DNA of 42,422 nucleotides, from NCBI GenBank assembly GCA_016193565.1, contig JACPRY010000004.1:1-42422 (forward strand). The letters run 5' to 3'. Both the position numbers and the translations under genes were made by a program. Every line of letters begins with the position of its first letter. Positions within the stretch are counted from its first letter, which is position 1. The notes beneath the pieces were generated by a model. The model was not told the DNA's origin. It searched no databases and saw only the letters and a list, made by a program, of their open reading frames with translations. Positions 8,482-17,110 of this stretch are shown here, one piece after another. Source of the DNA: Armatimonadota bacterium. GTDB taxonomy: Bacteria > Sysuimicrobiota > Sysuimicrobiia > Sysuimicrobiales > Kaftiobacteriaceae.

Positions 8482-9042
8482 TCATTTCTGCCCAAAGCGC
8501 ACCTTCAGGGTAATGGTGACCGGATCTTCTGCGACGAAGATAAGCAATCGCGGGATGGGGATCTTGAACTCCGACAGGCGGATGGTCACCTGCCCCTCCG
8601 CCAGATATGAATCTCGGAGGGCAGTGATCCGAACCGGGATCTCCACCTGCTGCGTGACCTGTTTGATTGTCAGCATTCCTTTCAAGAGGGCGCGGAATGG
8701 GAGTGCGCCGATCCGGTCGGTGGGCGCGACGCTACCCCGAAACGTGATGAACGGGAATGTGTCCGTCTCGAGGAAGTCGCGCCGCATCTGCCGGTCGCGC
8801 AGGCCGATGCCCGTGGTGATCGTCCTCGCATCGATCTGCACCTGGATGTCGCCGGCGAAACTGTCTCCTTGCTCCCGCACCGTCGCGGACGCGCTGACGT
8901 CATGCACGACGCCGGTAAAACCGCCGCGGTTGTCTTGGACGAAGAACTCGATGCGGCTCGGCGCCCGCAGCAGTTCAAACGCGCCGGTCGGCACCAGCGA
9001 GAGCGCCGCCGCCACGATGAGTGACACGCTGCGAACGAGCAT
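8482..9042 (-). CDS. YceI-like lipocalin-fold secreted protein
   Basis: 186 residues with a signal peptide (MLVRSVSLIVAAALSLVP). The body matches the YceI domain: SRIEFFVQDNRGGFTGVV near the N-terminus, then DIQVQIDARTITTGIGLRDR, RRDFLETDTFPFITFRG and a C-terminal ITLKVRFGQK strand. YceI proteins are beta-barrels that hold a long isoprenoid or fatty amide; the ligand here is not known. The ATG at 9042 starts the signal peptide; the open frame continues to 9201 through the repeat element at 9111-9197, which I take to be non-coding. The gene is 35 bases upstream of the M20 start and divergent from the gene at 9201. Confidence 0.9.
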   Translation of the reverse strand: MLVRSVSLIVAAALSLVPTGAFELLRAPSRIEFFVQDNRGGFTGVVHDVSASATVREQGDSFAGDIQVQIDARTITTGIGLRDRQMRRDFLETDTFPFITFRGSVAPTDRIGALPFRALLKGMLTIKQVTQQVEIPVRITALRDSYLAEGQVTIRLSEFKIPIPRLLIFVAEDPVTITLKVRFGQK

Positions 9043-9110
9043 ACGGATTCCCCCGAACCGTGTTTCGCTAGGGAACGCTGAATACCCGCGCGAAGTGTCG
9101 AAGCGAGATC

Positions 9111-9197
9111 GGCCCGACCACTTGGGTTGCCCGCGGAGCGGGCCGGCGGCGCAAGAGGCCGAGCCGGGGGCGAGGCCGATAGATATTGCTTGTTGCT
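9111..9197 (+). repeat. Dispersed structured repeat, full copy A
   Basis: About 87 bases in the divergent gap between YceI and the gene at 9201. It contains the hairpin GCCCGC-GGA-GCGGGC, then AGGCCGAGCC and GGGCGAGGCCGAT, and ends in ATTGCTTGTTGC. The same order of blocks is found on the minus strand at 37027-37112 and, more diverged, at 21177-21307. The hairpin arms differ between copies but stay complementary. Confidence 0.8.
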
Positions 9198-9200
9198 TCA

Positions 9201-10067
9201 ATGATGAACTTCCGACTGGCGCTCAGCAGATTGGAACGCACTGACGCGCGCGCCGCCGCGGCACGTACGCTGGCGGTCCTCTGCGCCGCCGGCTACATCG
9301 TGACGCTGGCCGTCCTCGTTGCGACCGGGGTCGGCCTCCGACGGTGGCTGTTCGCTCTGCTGGTCTGGGCGCTGTTCATCTACCTGCCGATGCGGATTCT
9401 CCTTGAGGCCTTTCAAACGATCGCGCCCGCCCTACGCCGCTCCCTCGTCGCCCGGGCATCGATCGATCCGGCCCGATACGGAAGCCGCGCATCGATTGAG
9501 CTGATCGTCGACGGCCTGTTCGAAGCGCAGGTGCTCATGCCGCGCATTGCCACGCCGCTGCAGAGCCTCAAAGCCAAAGAGGCCTCTGCGGCCGTGCTGC
9601 GGGCGGCGAACAGGACACCTCGGGTGGATCTGAGCGCCGTGGCTCATCGCTGCCTCAGCACCGTGGAGCGGTGGACTGCCGACCTGTCGAGTTGGGCGCA
9701 GAGCGAAGCGCCGCAGGACATTCAGGTGCGCTGGGCAGGGCTCCGCTCGCTCGCGTCGTTCGCAGCGATGTGCAGAGTGCTGACGGCGGCGGTCGCGGAC
9801 CAAACGGGTCGGCAGATGCTTCGATCCGCTGAATATCTCGACGCCTGCCTGGACTACTACGACCGGCTGGCCCTCGAAGTAGACGTGGAGCCCTGGAATG
9901 AGCCTCCACTCGATATCCAGATGAACGACGATGATGCGGCGGCGATCCGTCTCGCCTGGACGGCCTACGCTGATACCCCCCCGCCCGCCATCGACGCCCG
10001 CAATACCTTCGTGAAGACACTGCTAAACACGGCAACGGGACAACGCGACAACGGGACAACGCAGTGA
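9201..10067 (+). CDS. Unrecognised membrane-anchored protein
   Basis: 288 residues, no family recognised. After a short basic N-terminus (MMNFRLALSRLERTDARAAA) come two hydrophobic helices (about residues 23-44 and 49-68, containing LAVLCAAGYIVTLAVLV and LFALLVWALFIYLPMRI). A soluble, Ala/Arg-rich, mostly helical domain of about 210 residues follows. ATG at 9201 or 9204; an in-frame TTG at 9186 lies in repeat copy A and is disfavoured. The last residues (GQRDNGTTQ) are encoded by the left arm of the tandem-word hairpin at 10033-10115, so that hairpin trims or extends the C-terminus. Confidence 0.7.
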   Translation: MMNFRLALSRLERTDARAAAARTLAVLCAAGYIVTLAVLVATGVGLRRWLFALLVWALFIYLPMRILLEAFQTIAPALRRSLVARASIDPARYGSRASIELIVDGLFEAQVLMPRIATPLQSLKAKEASAAVLRAANRTPRVDLSAVAHRCLSTVERWTADLSSWAQSEAPQDIQVRWAGLRSLASFAAMCRVLTAAVADQTGRQMLRSAEYLDACLDYYDRLALEVDVEPWNEPPLDIQMNDDDAAAIRLAWTAYADTPPPAIDARNTFVKTLLNTATGQRDNGTTQ

Positions 10068-10115
10068 TGTGAGAGGGGTATTGCGTTGTCGCGTCATCGC
10101 GTTGTCGCGTTATCG
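10033..10115. repeat. Tandem-word hairpin (GGGACAACGCG word) between convergent genes
   Basis: The left arm (10033-10064) repeats CAACGGGACAACGCG; the right arm (10081-10115) repeats the complement, TTGCGTTGTCGCG. It straddles the stop of the gene at 9201 and reaches the stop of the methyltransferase at 10110, so it could act as a two-way terminator. The same word is used at 35694-35786. Confidence 0.78.
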
Positions 10116-10910
10116 TTTCCTTCCTACTAGGACTGCCCACCGCTTCAGGAACGACCGCTCCGGCGTCGCCTCATAGCCGATCTGCCTTCGCGCCTCAGGT
10201 GGAGCGTCCGCCAGCGCCTGCTCGATCGCGCGCCGTCGATCGATCTCGGTGTCGGCCAGATCCAGCCAGCCTTCAAATGCCTGAGCGGACTCCACGACGT
10301 CAAGAAACGTTAGGGCAATCTCGTGGCGCTCAAAAACCGCGCGCCACTCATTCACCGTCAGCGCATGAACGTGGCTGGCATCGCGCAGGGCCTCCAAATC
10401 CTCCATCAGCCTTAGACCCACCGCTTCCTCGGGGCTGATCTGGTCCACGATGCCGATCCGCCCGTCGGGCTGAAGCACGCGGAGCATCTCGCCGATCCCC
10501 CGGTCGAGGTGCACAAAATGGTGCGGCGCCCGGCGGCACGTCACAACGGAAAACGCTCCGTCTCGGAACGGCAACGATTCCACATCGCCTTCAACCCACT
10601 GGATACCGGGCGTATCGGCGAGGCCCTGGGCCGCAGACCGTGAGGGAGCCGCGGATGCGGCGAGTCGAATGGCTTCGAGCAGCATGCGGTGCGTGAGATC
10701 CAGCCCGACAACGGAGTGGACGTCAGACCGCAGGGCAATCGCGGTGAACCCCGTGCCGGTCGCCACATCCAGCGCTCGATCCTCAGGACGCAGTCGAAGA
10801 TGCTCCAGCAGGAGTTCGAGGTCCCGGTCCCGCGCGTGACTCTCGCTGCGCGCGTACGCGCCCGCCCTGCGACCAAATTGGGCTCGAACCGAACTTTTCT
10901 TCCGTTCCAT
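10110..10910 (-). CDS. Class I SAM-dependent methyltransferase (UbiE/COQ5-like)
   Basis: 266 residues. SAM-binding motif I is ALDVATGTGFTAIAL, motif II is VVGLDLTHRML, the acidic-loop/post-II region reads WVEGDVESLPFRDGAFSVVT, and motif post-III reads MLRVLQPDGRIGIVDQISPE. These are typical of UbiE/MenG-like C- or O-methyltransferases. RAPHHFVHLDRGI follows motif II as in that group. The acceptor is unknown; no quinone pathway genes are nearby. ATG at 10910; an in-frame TTG one codon upstream is possible. Convergent with the gene at 9201 and divergent from the cyclodeaminase-family gene at 11012. Confidence 0.9.
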   Translation of the reverse strand: MERKKSSVRAQFGRRAGAYARSESHARDRDLELLLEHLRLRPEDRALDVATGTGFTAIALRSDVHSVVGLDLTHRMLLEAIRLAASAAPSRSAAQGLADTPGIQWVEGDVESLPFRDGAFSVVTCRRAPHHFVHLDRGIGEMLRVLQPDGRIGIVDQISPEEAVGLRLMEDLEALRDASHVHALTVNEWRAVFERHEIALTFLDVVESAQAFEGWLDLADTEIDRRRAIEQALADAPPEARRQIGYEATPERSFLKRWAVLVGRKR

Positions 10911-11011
10911 CAATAAACTTCGCCCTTCCCGCCAATCAGTAAGTAGTCTAAGCCCCTCATGCCTTCGGTGTAGAGGATGGCTCTTTGTGGTCGAGAAATC
11001 TGAGGTGCGTC

Positions 11012-11989
11012 ATGGCTCTCTTCATTCGAGAAGATGATATCGCACGCGTGCTTCGAATGCCCGACGTCGTGGCTGCCGTCGAGGACGCGTTTCGCCAGGC
11101 GGGACTGGGCACAGCCGTAAACCGTCCGCGACAGCGCGCATCCTCAGGCGGCACGATTCTCCACGTGATGTCTGCAGCCATTCCTGCCCTCGGCGTCATG
11201 GGGTTGAAGGCGTATTCCAGCGCCCGAGACGGCACCCGGTTCCTGGCCATGCTGTACAGCACTGAGACCGGCGAACTGCTGGCGGTGATGGAGGCCGACC
11301 GGCTGGGGCAGATGCGCACCGGCGCGGCGAGCGCGGTGGCGACGAAGTACCTCGCCCGGCCGGATGCCGGAACCGTAGGCATCATCGGCACGGGCTGGCA
11401 GGCCCGCAGCCAGCTCGCCGCGGTCGCGTGCGTGCGGCCGGTCGCGCTCGTCAAGTGCTACAGCCGCGACGAGCGCCGGCGGGCGGCGTTCGCCGAGGAG
11501 ATGATCCAAGAATTGGGTGCCGAGGTCGTGGCCGCGGAGCGCGCCGAAGAGGCCGTCGAAGCGGAGATCATCATCACGGCCACCACGTCGAGTGAACCGG
11601 TGCTGTCCGGGGCCTGGCTGAGGCCCGGCATGCACGTCAACGCAATCGGCTCAAACTGGCGGCAGAAGCGCGAGCTCGATACAGAAGCGGTCACCCGCGC
11701 CAGGCGAATCGTCGTGGATGATCTCGAACAGGCGAAGCTCGAGGCAGGCGATCTCATTCAGCCTGTTGAGGAAGGCGTACTCGACTGGGAGCGCGTGGTC
11801 GAACTCGGACCGGTCGTCGCGGGGACAGAACCCGGGCGAAGGTCGGCGGATGAGATCACGCTCTTTGAATCGCAGGGGATTGCCCTGGAAGACGTGGCGG
11901 CCATGAAACTCGCCTACGACCGGGCACGAGAACTCGGCGTGGGTGAGCCGTTCAGGCGGAGCGCGAGCCTGAAAGGTATCACGGGGTGA
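11012..11989 (+). CDS. Ornithine cyclodeaminase / mu-crystallin family dehydrogenase
   Basis: 325 residues. The Rossmann fingerprint GIIGTGWQARSQLAAVACV and the N-terminal substrate-site segments (VMGLKAYSS and TGELLAVMEADRLGQMRTGA) are characteristic of the OCD/mu-crystallin family. The family includes ornithine cyclodeaminase, alanine dehydrogenase and ketimine reductases; the exact reaction is unclear. ATG at 11012 with GAGGTG just upstream. It is followed after 20 bases by leucyl aminopeptidase, so the two probably share a transcript and an amino-acid catabolic role. Confidence 0.9.
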   Translation: MALFIREDDIARVLRMPDVVAAVEDAFRQAGLGTAVNRPRQRASSGGTILHVMSAAIPALGVMGLKAYSSARDGTRFLAMLYSTETGELLAVMEADRLGQMRTGAASAVATKYLARPDAGTVGIIGTGWQARSQLAAVACVRPVALVKCYSRDERRRAAFAEEMIQELGAEVVAAERAEEAVEAEIIITATTSSEPVLSGAWLRPGMHVNAIGSNWRQKRELDTEAVTRARRIVVDDLEQAKLEAGDLIQPVEEGVLDWERVVELGPVVAGTEPGRRSADEITLFESQGIALEDVAAMKLAYDRARELGVGEPFRRSASLKGITG

Positions 11990-12009
11990 GGAGATAACCT
12001 AACAGGGCC

Positions 12010-13503
12010 ATGGACTTCATGATCTCGACGCAGGCGCCGGAAAGGTGCGCGTGTGACGCCCTTGTGGTCGGCGCGTATGCAGAGGGAGCGCCGCTTGAAG
12101 GCGCCGCGGCTAAAGTCGACCAGGCGCTCGGCGGGCTGCTGTCCTCCGTGCTCGCCGAAGAGCGGTTCAAAGCGAAGCCAGGCCACACGTTCGTCCTGCA
12201 TACGCACGGAAAGACTCCGGCCAAGCGCATCATCGCGACAGGGCTGGGACCCAAAGTCGAAGCGAACCTCGAGCGGCTGCGCGTCGCGGCAGGGGCGGCG
12301 GCACGCCGCGCGGCCGACGCCCGGGCGAAGCACATCGTCCTTCCCGCAGTTACTCTCCCGCCGCATCACCCCGATGCGGTCACCCAGGCCCGCGTCGAAG
12401 GTGTCGCGCTTGGGTTGTACCGGTTTTCCCGGTACAAGCAGCAGGAGGATGGAATGACCGTGGAACGGGTCGAGCTGCTGGCCACAGACGCCTCACACCA
12501 GAAAGGGGTCGAGGAGGGTCTGCGACGCGGCCTGCTGTTTGCGGACGCCACCACGCTGGCGCGCGATCTCGTCAACGAACCGCCGAACCAGTTGAACCCG
12601 ACCCGCCTTGCCGAGATCGCCGGCGAGACCGCCCGCATCGCCGGGCTGCGCTGCTCGGTGCTCGATGTCGATGCGATGCAGGCCCAGGGCATGGGTGCGA
12701 TCCTCTCGATCGGGGGCGGCAGCGCCGTGCCGCCGCGGCTCATCGTCCTGGAGTACACGCCGCCGAAGGCCAAGCGCACCGTCGCCATCGTCGGGAAGGG
12801 CGTCACATTCGACAGCGGCGGGATCAACCTGAAGAAAGATGAAACGATGCTGGAAACGATGAAGGCGGACATGGCCGGCGGCGCGGCGGTCATCGCGACG
12901 ATGCAGGCCCTGCCGGCGTTGAAGTCGCCGGTACGGGTGCTCGGCGTCGTGGCCGCGGTGGAGAACCTGCCGAGCGGCACCTCGGTCAAGCCCGGCGATA
13001 TCGTGCGCGCGATGAACGGCAAGACAATCGAGATCAATAACACGGACGCCGAGGGACGGGTCATTCTCGCCGACGCGCTCGCCTATGCGGCGCAGCGCAA
13101 TCCCGACGAAATCATCGACCTGGCCACGCTGACCGGGTCGGCGATGATTGCGTTCGGGTATCTGGCCGCTGCGGTCATGAGCAACAATCAGCGTCTCGTG
13201 AACCGGCTGCTGGATGCCGCCGAGCGGACGGGTGAGCGGATGTGGCAGCTGCCACTCTATGAGGAATACCTCGAGAAGATGCGCAGCCCGGTGGCCGACC
13301 TGCAGAACTCCGGCGGCCGGTACGGGGGAGCGCAGAAGGGCGCCATCTTCCTGCGGGAGTTCGTCGACAGCCGGCCCTGGGCGCACATCGACATCGCACC
13401 GACGGCGTTCCTAGAAACCGACGAAGGCACCGGCCCGTACCTGCCGAAGGGCGGGACAGGGTACGGCGTCAGGACGTTGCTCACCTACTTGTCAGGCAGT
13501 TAG
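12010..13503 (+). CDS. pepA: Leucyl aminopeptidase (M17)
   Basis: 497-residue cytoplasmic exopeptidase with two metal ions, removing N-terminal residues from peptides. The catalytic C-terminal domain carries VGKGVTFDSGGINLKK (Lys and Asp ligands), MKADMAGGAAV (Asp) and the family signature NTDAEGRVILADAL (Asp and Glu ligands, catalytic Arg). The N-terminal half is the regulatory macro-like domain. Length is normal for the family. The stop overlaps the convergent UPF0173 gene by 12 bases. Confidence 0.96.
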   Translation: MDFMISTQAPERCACDALVVGAYAEGAPLEGAAAKVDQALGGLLSSVLAEERFKAKPGHTFVLHTHGKTPAKRIIATGLGPKVEANLERLRVAAGAAARRAADARAKHIVLPAVTLPPHHPDAVTQARVEGVALGLYRFSRYKQQEDGMTVERVELLATDASHQKGVEEGLRRGLLFADATTLARDLVNEPPNQLNPTRLAEIAGETARIAGLRCSVLDVDAMQAQGMGAILSIGGGSAVPPRLIVLEYTPPKAKRTVAIVGKGVTFDSGGINLKKDETMLETMKADMAGGAAVIATMQALPALKSPVRVLGVVAAVENLPSGTSVKPGDIVRAMNGKTIEINNTDAEGRVILADALAYAAQRNPDEIIDLATLTGSAMIAFGYLAAAVMSNNQRLVNRLLDAAERTGERMWQLPLYEEYLEKMRSPVADLQNSGGRYGGAQKGAIFLREFVDSRPWAHIDIAPTAFLETDEGTGPYLPKGGTGYGVRTLLTYLSGS

Positions 13504-14151
13504 CACCCAAAATTCGGTTTCTTTCGGCAGAGCCGAGGCGTCGAACGTCGCGCTGCGGCCCACCTGCTTCACACGGGCCTTCCCCTTGACGAATTCATCC
13601 AGCGGGCCGATCGGCCAGCTCTGCGTGACCGGTGTCTTGTAGTGCATCGGGACGATGACTCGTGGCCTGAGCTGGTCGATGACCGCGTCCGCTTCCTTTG
13701 GACCGATCGTGTAGAATCCGCCCACCGGCACGAGCAGAACGTCGACCTTCCCCAGCGCGTTCGCCTGCTCATTTGACAGCGTGTGTCCCAGGTCGCCTGA
13801 GTGGACCAGCCGGATGCCGCCGCTGTCGAAGATGAGCATCACGTTTCTGCCACGCTGCGACCCTTCGGTAGGATCGTGGTAGGTGCGCACGGTCGTGATC
13901 GCCACCGGCCCAACCTTCTCATTGACCTGGGCCCAGTCTTTACCGCCGTTTTTGAGCCCGCGGATCACCCTCGGCGATCCTTTGGCCATCTGCACGTAGT
14001 TGTGATCAAAGTGCTCGTGGGAGACTGCGATCGCGGTCGGGCTGATGTCCGGCATCGGATACCCGCACGTGTCATTGAACGGGTCGATGAGGATGGTCGT
14101 CCCGTCCGCTTCAATGGAAAAGCAGGCGTGGCCATGGTACGTGAGTTTCAT
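13492..14151 (-). CDS. UPF0173 metal-dependent hydrolase (metallo-beta-lactamase fold)
   Basis: 219 residues. Opens with MKLTYHGHACFSIEADG and the ILIDPFN segment; the zinc motif is SHEHFDHN (HxHxDH form), with later His/Asp ligands in RTYHDPTEGSQRG, VHSGDLGH and VPMHYKTPV. This family of small single-domain metallo-hydrolases is widespread, but its physiological substrate is not established. It is 16 bases downstream of the aquaporin gene on the same strand. Confidence 0.93.
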   Translation of the reverse strand: MKLTYHGHACFSIEADGTTILIDPFNDTCGYPMPDISPTAIAVSHEHFDHNYVQMAKGSPRVIRGLKNGGKDWAQVNEKVGPVAITTVRTYHDPTEGSQRGRNVMLIFDSGGIRLVHSGDLGHTLSNEQANALGKVDVLLVPVGGFYTIGPKEADAVIDQLRPRVIVPMHYKTPVTQSWPIGPLDEFVKGKARVKQVGRSATFDASALPKETEFWVLTA

Positions 14152-14167
14152 CCTGACGATTCACCCC

Positions 14168-14845
14168 CTAGGGTGCCGAGAAGACCCGGTGATACACAAG
14201 GGCTGCCAGCATCCCGCCGATCGCTGGCCCAATCCAGTAGACGTAGTGCCCCTCCCAGAAATTCGAAAACAGGGCCGGTCCAAACGCGCGCGCGGGATTC
14301 ATCGCCGCTCCCGTCAGCGCGCCGCCGGCCAGAATGTCCATCGCGATCACCAGACCGATGATGAGTCCCGCAACTGCCCCCGGACCGCGAGGATCGACGG
14401 CCGCCCCGAAGATGACGAACACAAGCAGGAATGTCAGCACGGCTTCGACGACGATGCCGACGCCGGCTGTCACGCCCGCCCCCAGTGCCGGCGTGCCGAG
14501 GCGCGCGCTCTGGCGGATCGCCTCCGGAAAGACCGCAGTCAGGACGAACGCGGCAACAGAAGCGCCGGCCAGCTGCGCAACAATGTACGTGATCCCGCGT
14601 CCTGCCGGCTGCCGGCCGGTAATCAGGAACCCCACGGTCACTGCAGGATTGAAATGGCCGCCGGAGAGATGGCCGGCCGCCGAGACCATGGTCGCGATCG
14701 CCAGTCCGTGCGCGAGCGCGACGCCGGTCATGCCGACCTTCCCCCCGGTCAGGGCATCGGCCAAGATCGATCCGGCCCCGATGAACGTGAGCGTGAACGC
14801 GCCGATGGCTTCCGCCAGTGCGGCTTTCCACAACGGCTGAGGCAT
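14168..14845 (-). CDS. Aquaporin / MIP family channel
   Basis: 225-residue membrane channel of six segments plus two half-helices. The two pore signatures are present: GGHFNPAVTVGFLI and GAAMNPARAFGPAL. The Arg after the second NPA and the small Ala/Gly residues fit a water or glycerol pore; the selectivity class is not settled. The ATG at 14845 has GGGAGGAG 6 bases upstream and is preferred to the GTG at 14848. In line with the TGS GTPase and UPF0173 genes. Confidence 0.95.
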   Translation of the reverse strand: MPQPLWKAALAEAIGAFTLTFIGAGSILADALTGGKVGMTGVALAHGLAIATMVSAAGHLSGGHFNPAVTVGFLITGRQPAGRGITYIVAQLAGASVAAFVLTAVFPEAIRQSARLGTPALGAGVTAGVGIVVEAVLTFLLVFVIFGAAVDPRGPGAVAGLIIGLVIAMDILAGGALTGAAMNPARAFGPALFSNFWEGHYVYWIGPAIGGMLAALVYHRVFSAP

Positions 14846-14863
14846 CACCGGCTCCTCCCAGAG

Positions 14864-15832
14864 TCACGCATGTATCTCGATAATATCTCCGTCCTCGAGG
14901 ACGTGATCCCGGCCCACCATCTGTCCCTGATAGTGCTCGCGCCCCCAGAGCCGTGCGTACTTGAGCTTCTCCACGAAGTCTTTGTGGATCGCCTCGGCGG
15001 CGTCCAGCACCGTTGCCCCGCGCCTGAGGATGAAGGGCGTCCCTCGATCGGCCTTCTTGCCCGGCGGCTTGCTGTAGACGCGGATGACGTGGAGAAGGTC
15101 GAACATCACCTGCCGCAGTCCGTCCAGACCGGTGCCGGCGGCGGCCGACACCGGGATCACCGCCAACTCGCCGATGAACTCGCGGAACCGTTCAAGCCGC
15201 CCGCCCGCGCCCAGCACGTCGAGTTTGTTCGCGATGACGACCGCACGTTTCTCCCCAGGCTGGCCCGGTGAGCGGACGAGCCGGATGTTCGCCTCCGACA
15301 GCAGACTGAGGACGGTCTCGGTCTGAGAGAGCAGATCTTCCGACGAGAGATCTACGACCAGCGCGGCAACATCGGCGGTGCGGATGATGCCGTACAGCCA
15401 CCCTTCCCGAAACTCTACCGTGATGGGCGGCAGGTCGACCAGCTGGACCTGCACATCCTCGAACTCGACCATGCCGGGCAGCGGAACACGTGTCGTGAAC
15501 GGATAGTCCGCGACCTCGGGCTCGGCGTGTGAGAGAGCCCGGAGCAACATCGACTTGCCCACATTCGGCGCACCGATCAGCACGACCTGGCCGGCGCCTT
15601 CTTTGTCCACGTGGTAAAAGGGCTTGCCGCGCGCCGCGCCCTTCCTGCGCTGCATCTCATCACGGAGTTTGGCGATGCGGCGCTTGAGGTCGGCCTGCAT
15701 CTTCTCCGTGCCCTTGTGCTTGGGGATCGTCGCCAGCATCTCTTCAAGCGCGGCCAGTTTGTCCTGCGGCGTCGCGGCCGCCTTGAACTTTTTGTCGGCG
15801 GCGAGGTAGTCGGGGGTCAGGTTGGCAGGCAT
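14864..15832 (-). CDS. DRG/Obg-like GTPase with TGS domain
   Basis: 322 residues. A helical N-terminal region (about 1-70, containing LKRRIAKLRDEMQRRKGAA) precedes a G domain with G1 GAPNVGKS, G4 NKLD and G5 SAA. A C-terminal TGS domain follows (about 250-322, ending RDHVLEDGDIIEIHA). The G3 position reads LVDLPPI instead of DxPG, losing the usual glycine. Related DRG/Obg proteins bind ribosomes; the role here is inferred from that. The gene is 18 bases upstream of aquaporin. Confidence 0.92.
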   Translation of the reverse strand: MPANLTPDYLAADKKFKAAATPQDKLAALEEMLATIPKHKGTEKMQADLKRRIAKLRDEMQRRKGAARGKPFYHVDKEGAGQVVLIGAPNVGKSMLLRALSHAEPEVADYPFTTRVPLPGMVEFEDVQVQLVDLPPITVEFREGWLYGIIRTADVAALVVDLSSEDLLSQTETVLSLLSEANIRLVRSPGQPGEKRAVVIANKLDVLGAGGRLERFREFIGELAVIPVSAAAGTGLDGLRQVMFDLLHVIRVYSKPPGKKADRGTPFILRRGATVLDAAEAIHKDFVEKLKYARLWGREHYQGQMVGRDHVLEDGDIIEIHA

Positions 15833-15843
15833 GGTTCAAAACT

Positions 15844-15937
15844 GCGGAAACGAGGTATCAAGGAAACGAGGAAACGAGTAACTGCCCTCGTTTCCTAGTT
15901 CCCTCGTTTCCTAGTTTCCTCGTTTCCTAGTTTCCGC
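15844..15937. repeat. Tandem-word hairpin (GGAAACGAG word)
   Basis: Outer arms GCGGAAA and TTTCCGC enclose a left arm with three GGAAACGAG-type words (15844-15880) and a right arm with several CTCGTTTCCTAGTT words (15885-15937). It fills the whole gap between the enolase-superfamily gene (stop at 15942) and the GTPase start (15832) on the minus strand. Confidence 0.75.
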
Positions 15938-15941
15938 TTTT

Positions 15942-17066
15942 CTATGTTAACTCAAACTTCCTGATGATCCGCTGGTCCAACTCCAACCCTAGGCCGGGTC
16001 TTTGGGGGACGGGGATGACGCCGTTGTCGGGCTGCGGGAACGGCTCGGCGAACAGATCGCGCAGGGGGTTGGGGGCGAAGAAGTACTCATAGGTCATGAG
16101 GTTAGGCACGCTGGCCGCGACGTGGAGGGAGGCCAGGTGCGAGATGCCCGCGCTGAAGCCTGTGTGCGGCGCGTAGCGAAGGTTGTGGGCATGCACGAGC
16201 GCGCCGACGCGGCGCGCGCCGGTGAATCCCCCAACGCGAGCGACATCGGGCTGCAAGATGTCGATCGCGTTCCGCGTGATGAGCTCTCGGAAGCCGAAGA
16301 CGCCGAATTCACTTTCACCTGCGGCCACGGGGATGTGCTGTCCCTTGCGCACGCGTTCATAGCCATCCAGATCATCAGGCGGCACCGGCTCCTCGATCCA
16401 GGTGATGTCATCGGCTTCCAGCTGGCGGCAGACCTTGATGGCCGTCGCGGCATCGTAGGCGCTGTTCACGTCGAGCATGATGTCCACGTCGGGACCGACC
16501 GCGTTCCGGATCGCCTTCACGCACGCCACGTCCATCCGCCGCCCACCGAGTTGCGCGCTCCGGCCGATCTTCATCTTGATCGCCGTGTGTCCGGCCCGGA
16601 TCTGTTCCTGCGCCTGCGCCACCATCTCCGGGAGGTCGGCAAAGTACAGGGAAGACGCGTAGCACGGCACGCGATCCCGGCCGGCGCCACCCAGCACCTT
16701 GTAGACGGGCAGCCCTGCCGCTTTGCCGAGGATATCCCACAACGCCGTGTCGATCCCGCTCACGGCCTCAAACACGAAGCCTCGGTAATGTCCCCAGCCG
16801 CGCAGCAGCTGGAACATCTCGTCCCACAGGGCCTCGGCATCGTGCGGGTCGCGACCGGTGATGACTGGGGCCAGCATCTGCTCGACCACCGTCTTGGTGA
16901 CCTGGGGCGCCTTGCGGACGATGCACTCGCCGACGCCGGTGATGCCGTCGTCGGTCGTGATCTCGACGAGCGTCGCGGAAAACGTCGGAAACGCGCCGAT
17001 ACCGAACTGAATCGGTTTTTCGAGTGTACCGGCCAGCATCCGGCACTTGATGCTCGTGATCTTCAT
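15942..17066 (-). CDS. Mandelate racemase/muconate lactonizing enzyme family protein
   Basis: 374-residue enolase-superfamily enzyme. The capping domain is followed by a barrel with AIKMKIG (Lys164/Lys166), metal ligands in LDVNSAYD (Asp199), WIEEPVPPDD (Glu225) and GESEFG (Glu251), and a His-Thr-Gly motif (PHTGFSAG, His301). The His on the barrel marks the mandelate racemase-like subgroup, acid-sugar dehydratases or racemases, rather than the OSBS subgroup. Substrate unknown. ATG at 17066 follows GGGAGG. It trails cofE by 44 bases; a functional link with F420 is not evident. Confidence 0.92.
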   Translation of the reverse strand: MKITSIKCRMLAGTLEKPIQFGIGAFPTFSATLVEITTDDGITGVGECIVRKAPQVTKTVVEQMLAPVITGRDPHDAEALWDEMFQLLRGWGHYRGFVFEAVSGIDTALWDILGKAAGLPVYKVLGGAGRDRVPCYASSLYFADLPEMVAQAQEQIRAGHTAIKMKIGRSAQLGGRRMDVACVKAIRNAVGPDVDIMLDVNSAYDAATAIKVCRQLEADDITWIEEPVPPDDLDGYERVRKGQHIPVAAGESEFGVFGFRELITRNAIDILQPDVARVGGFTGARRVGALVHAHNLRYAPHTGFSAGISHLASLHVAASVPNLMTYEYFFAPNPLRDLFAEPFPQPDNGVIPVPQRPGLGLELDQRIIRKFELT

Positions 17067-17110
17067 GAGTCCTCCCTATTGCCTACTGCTTTCTGCCTTC
17101 GTCGTTCGGT

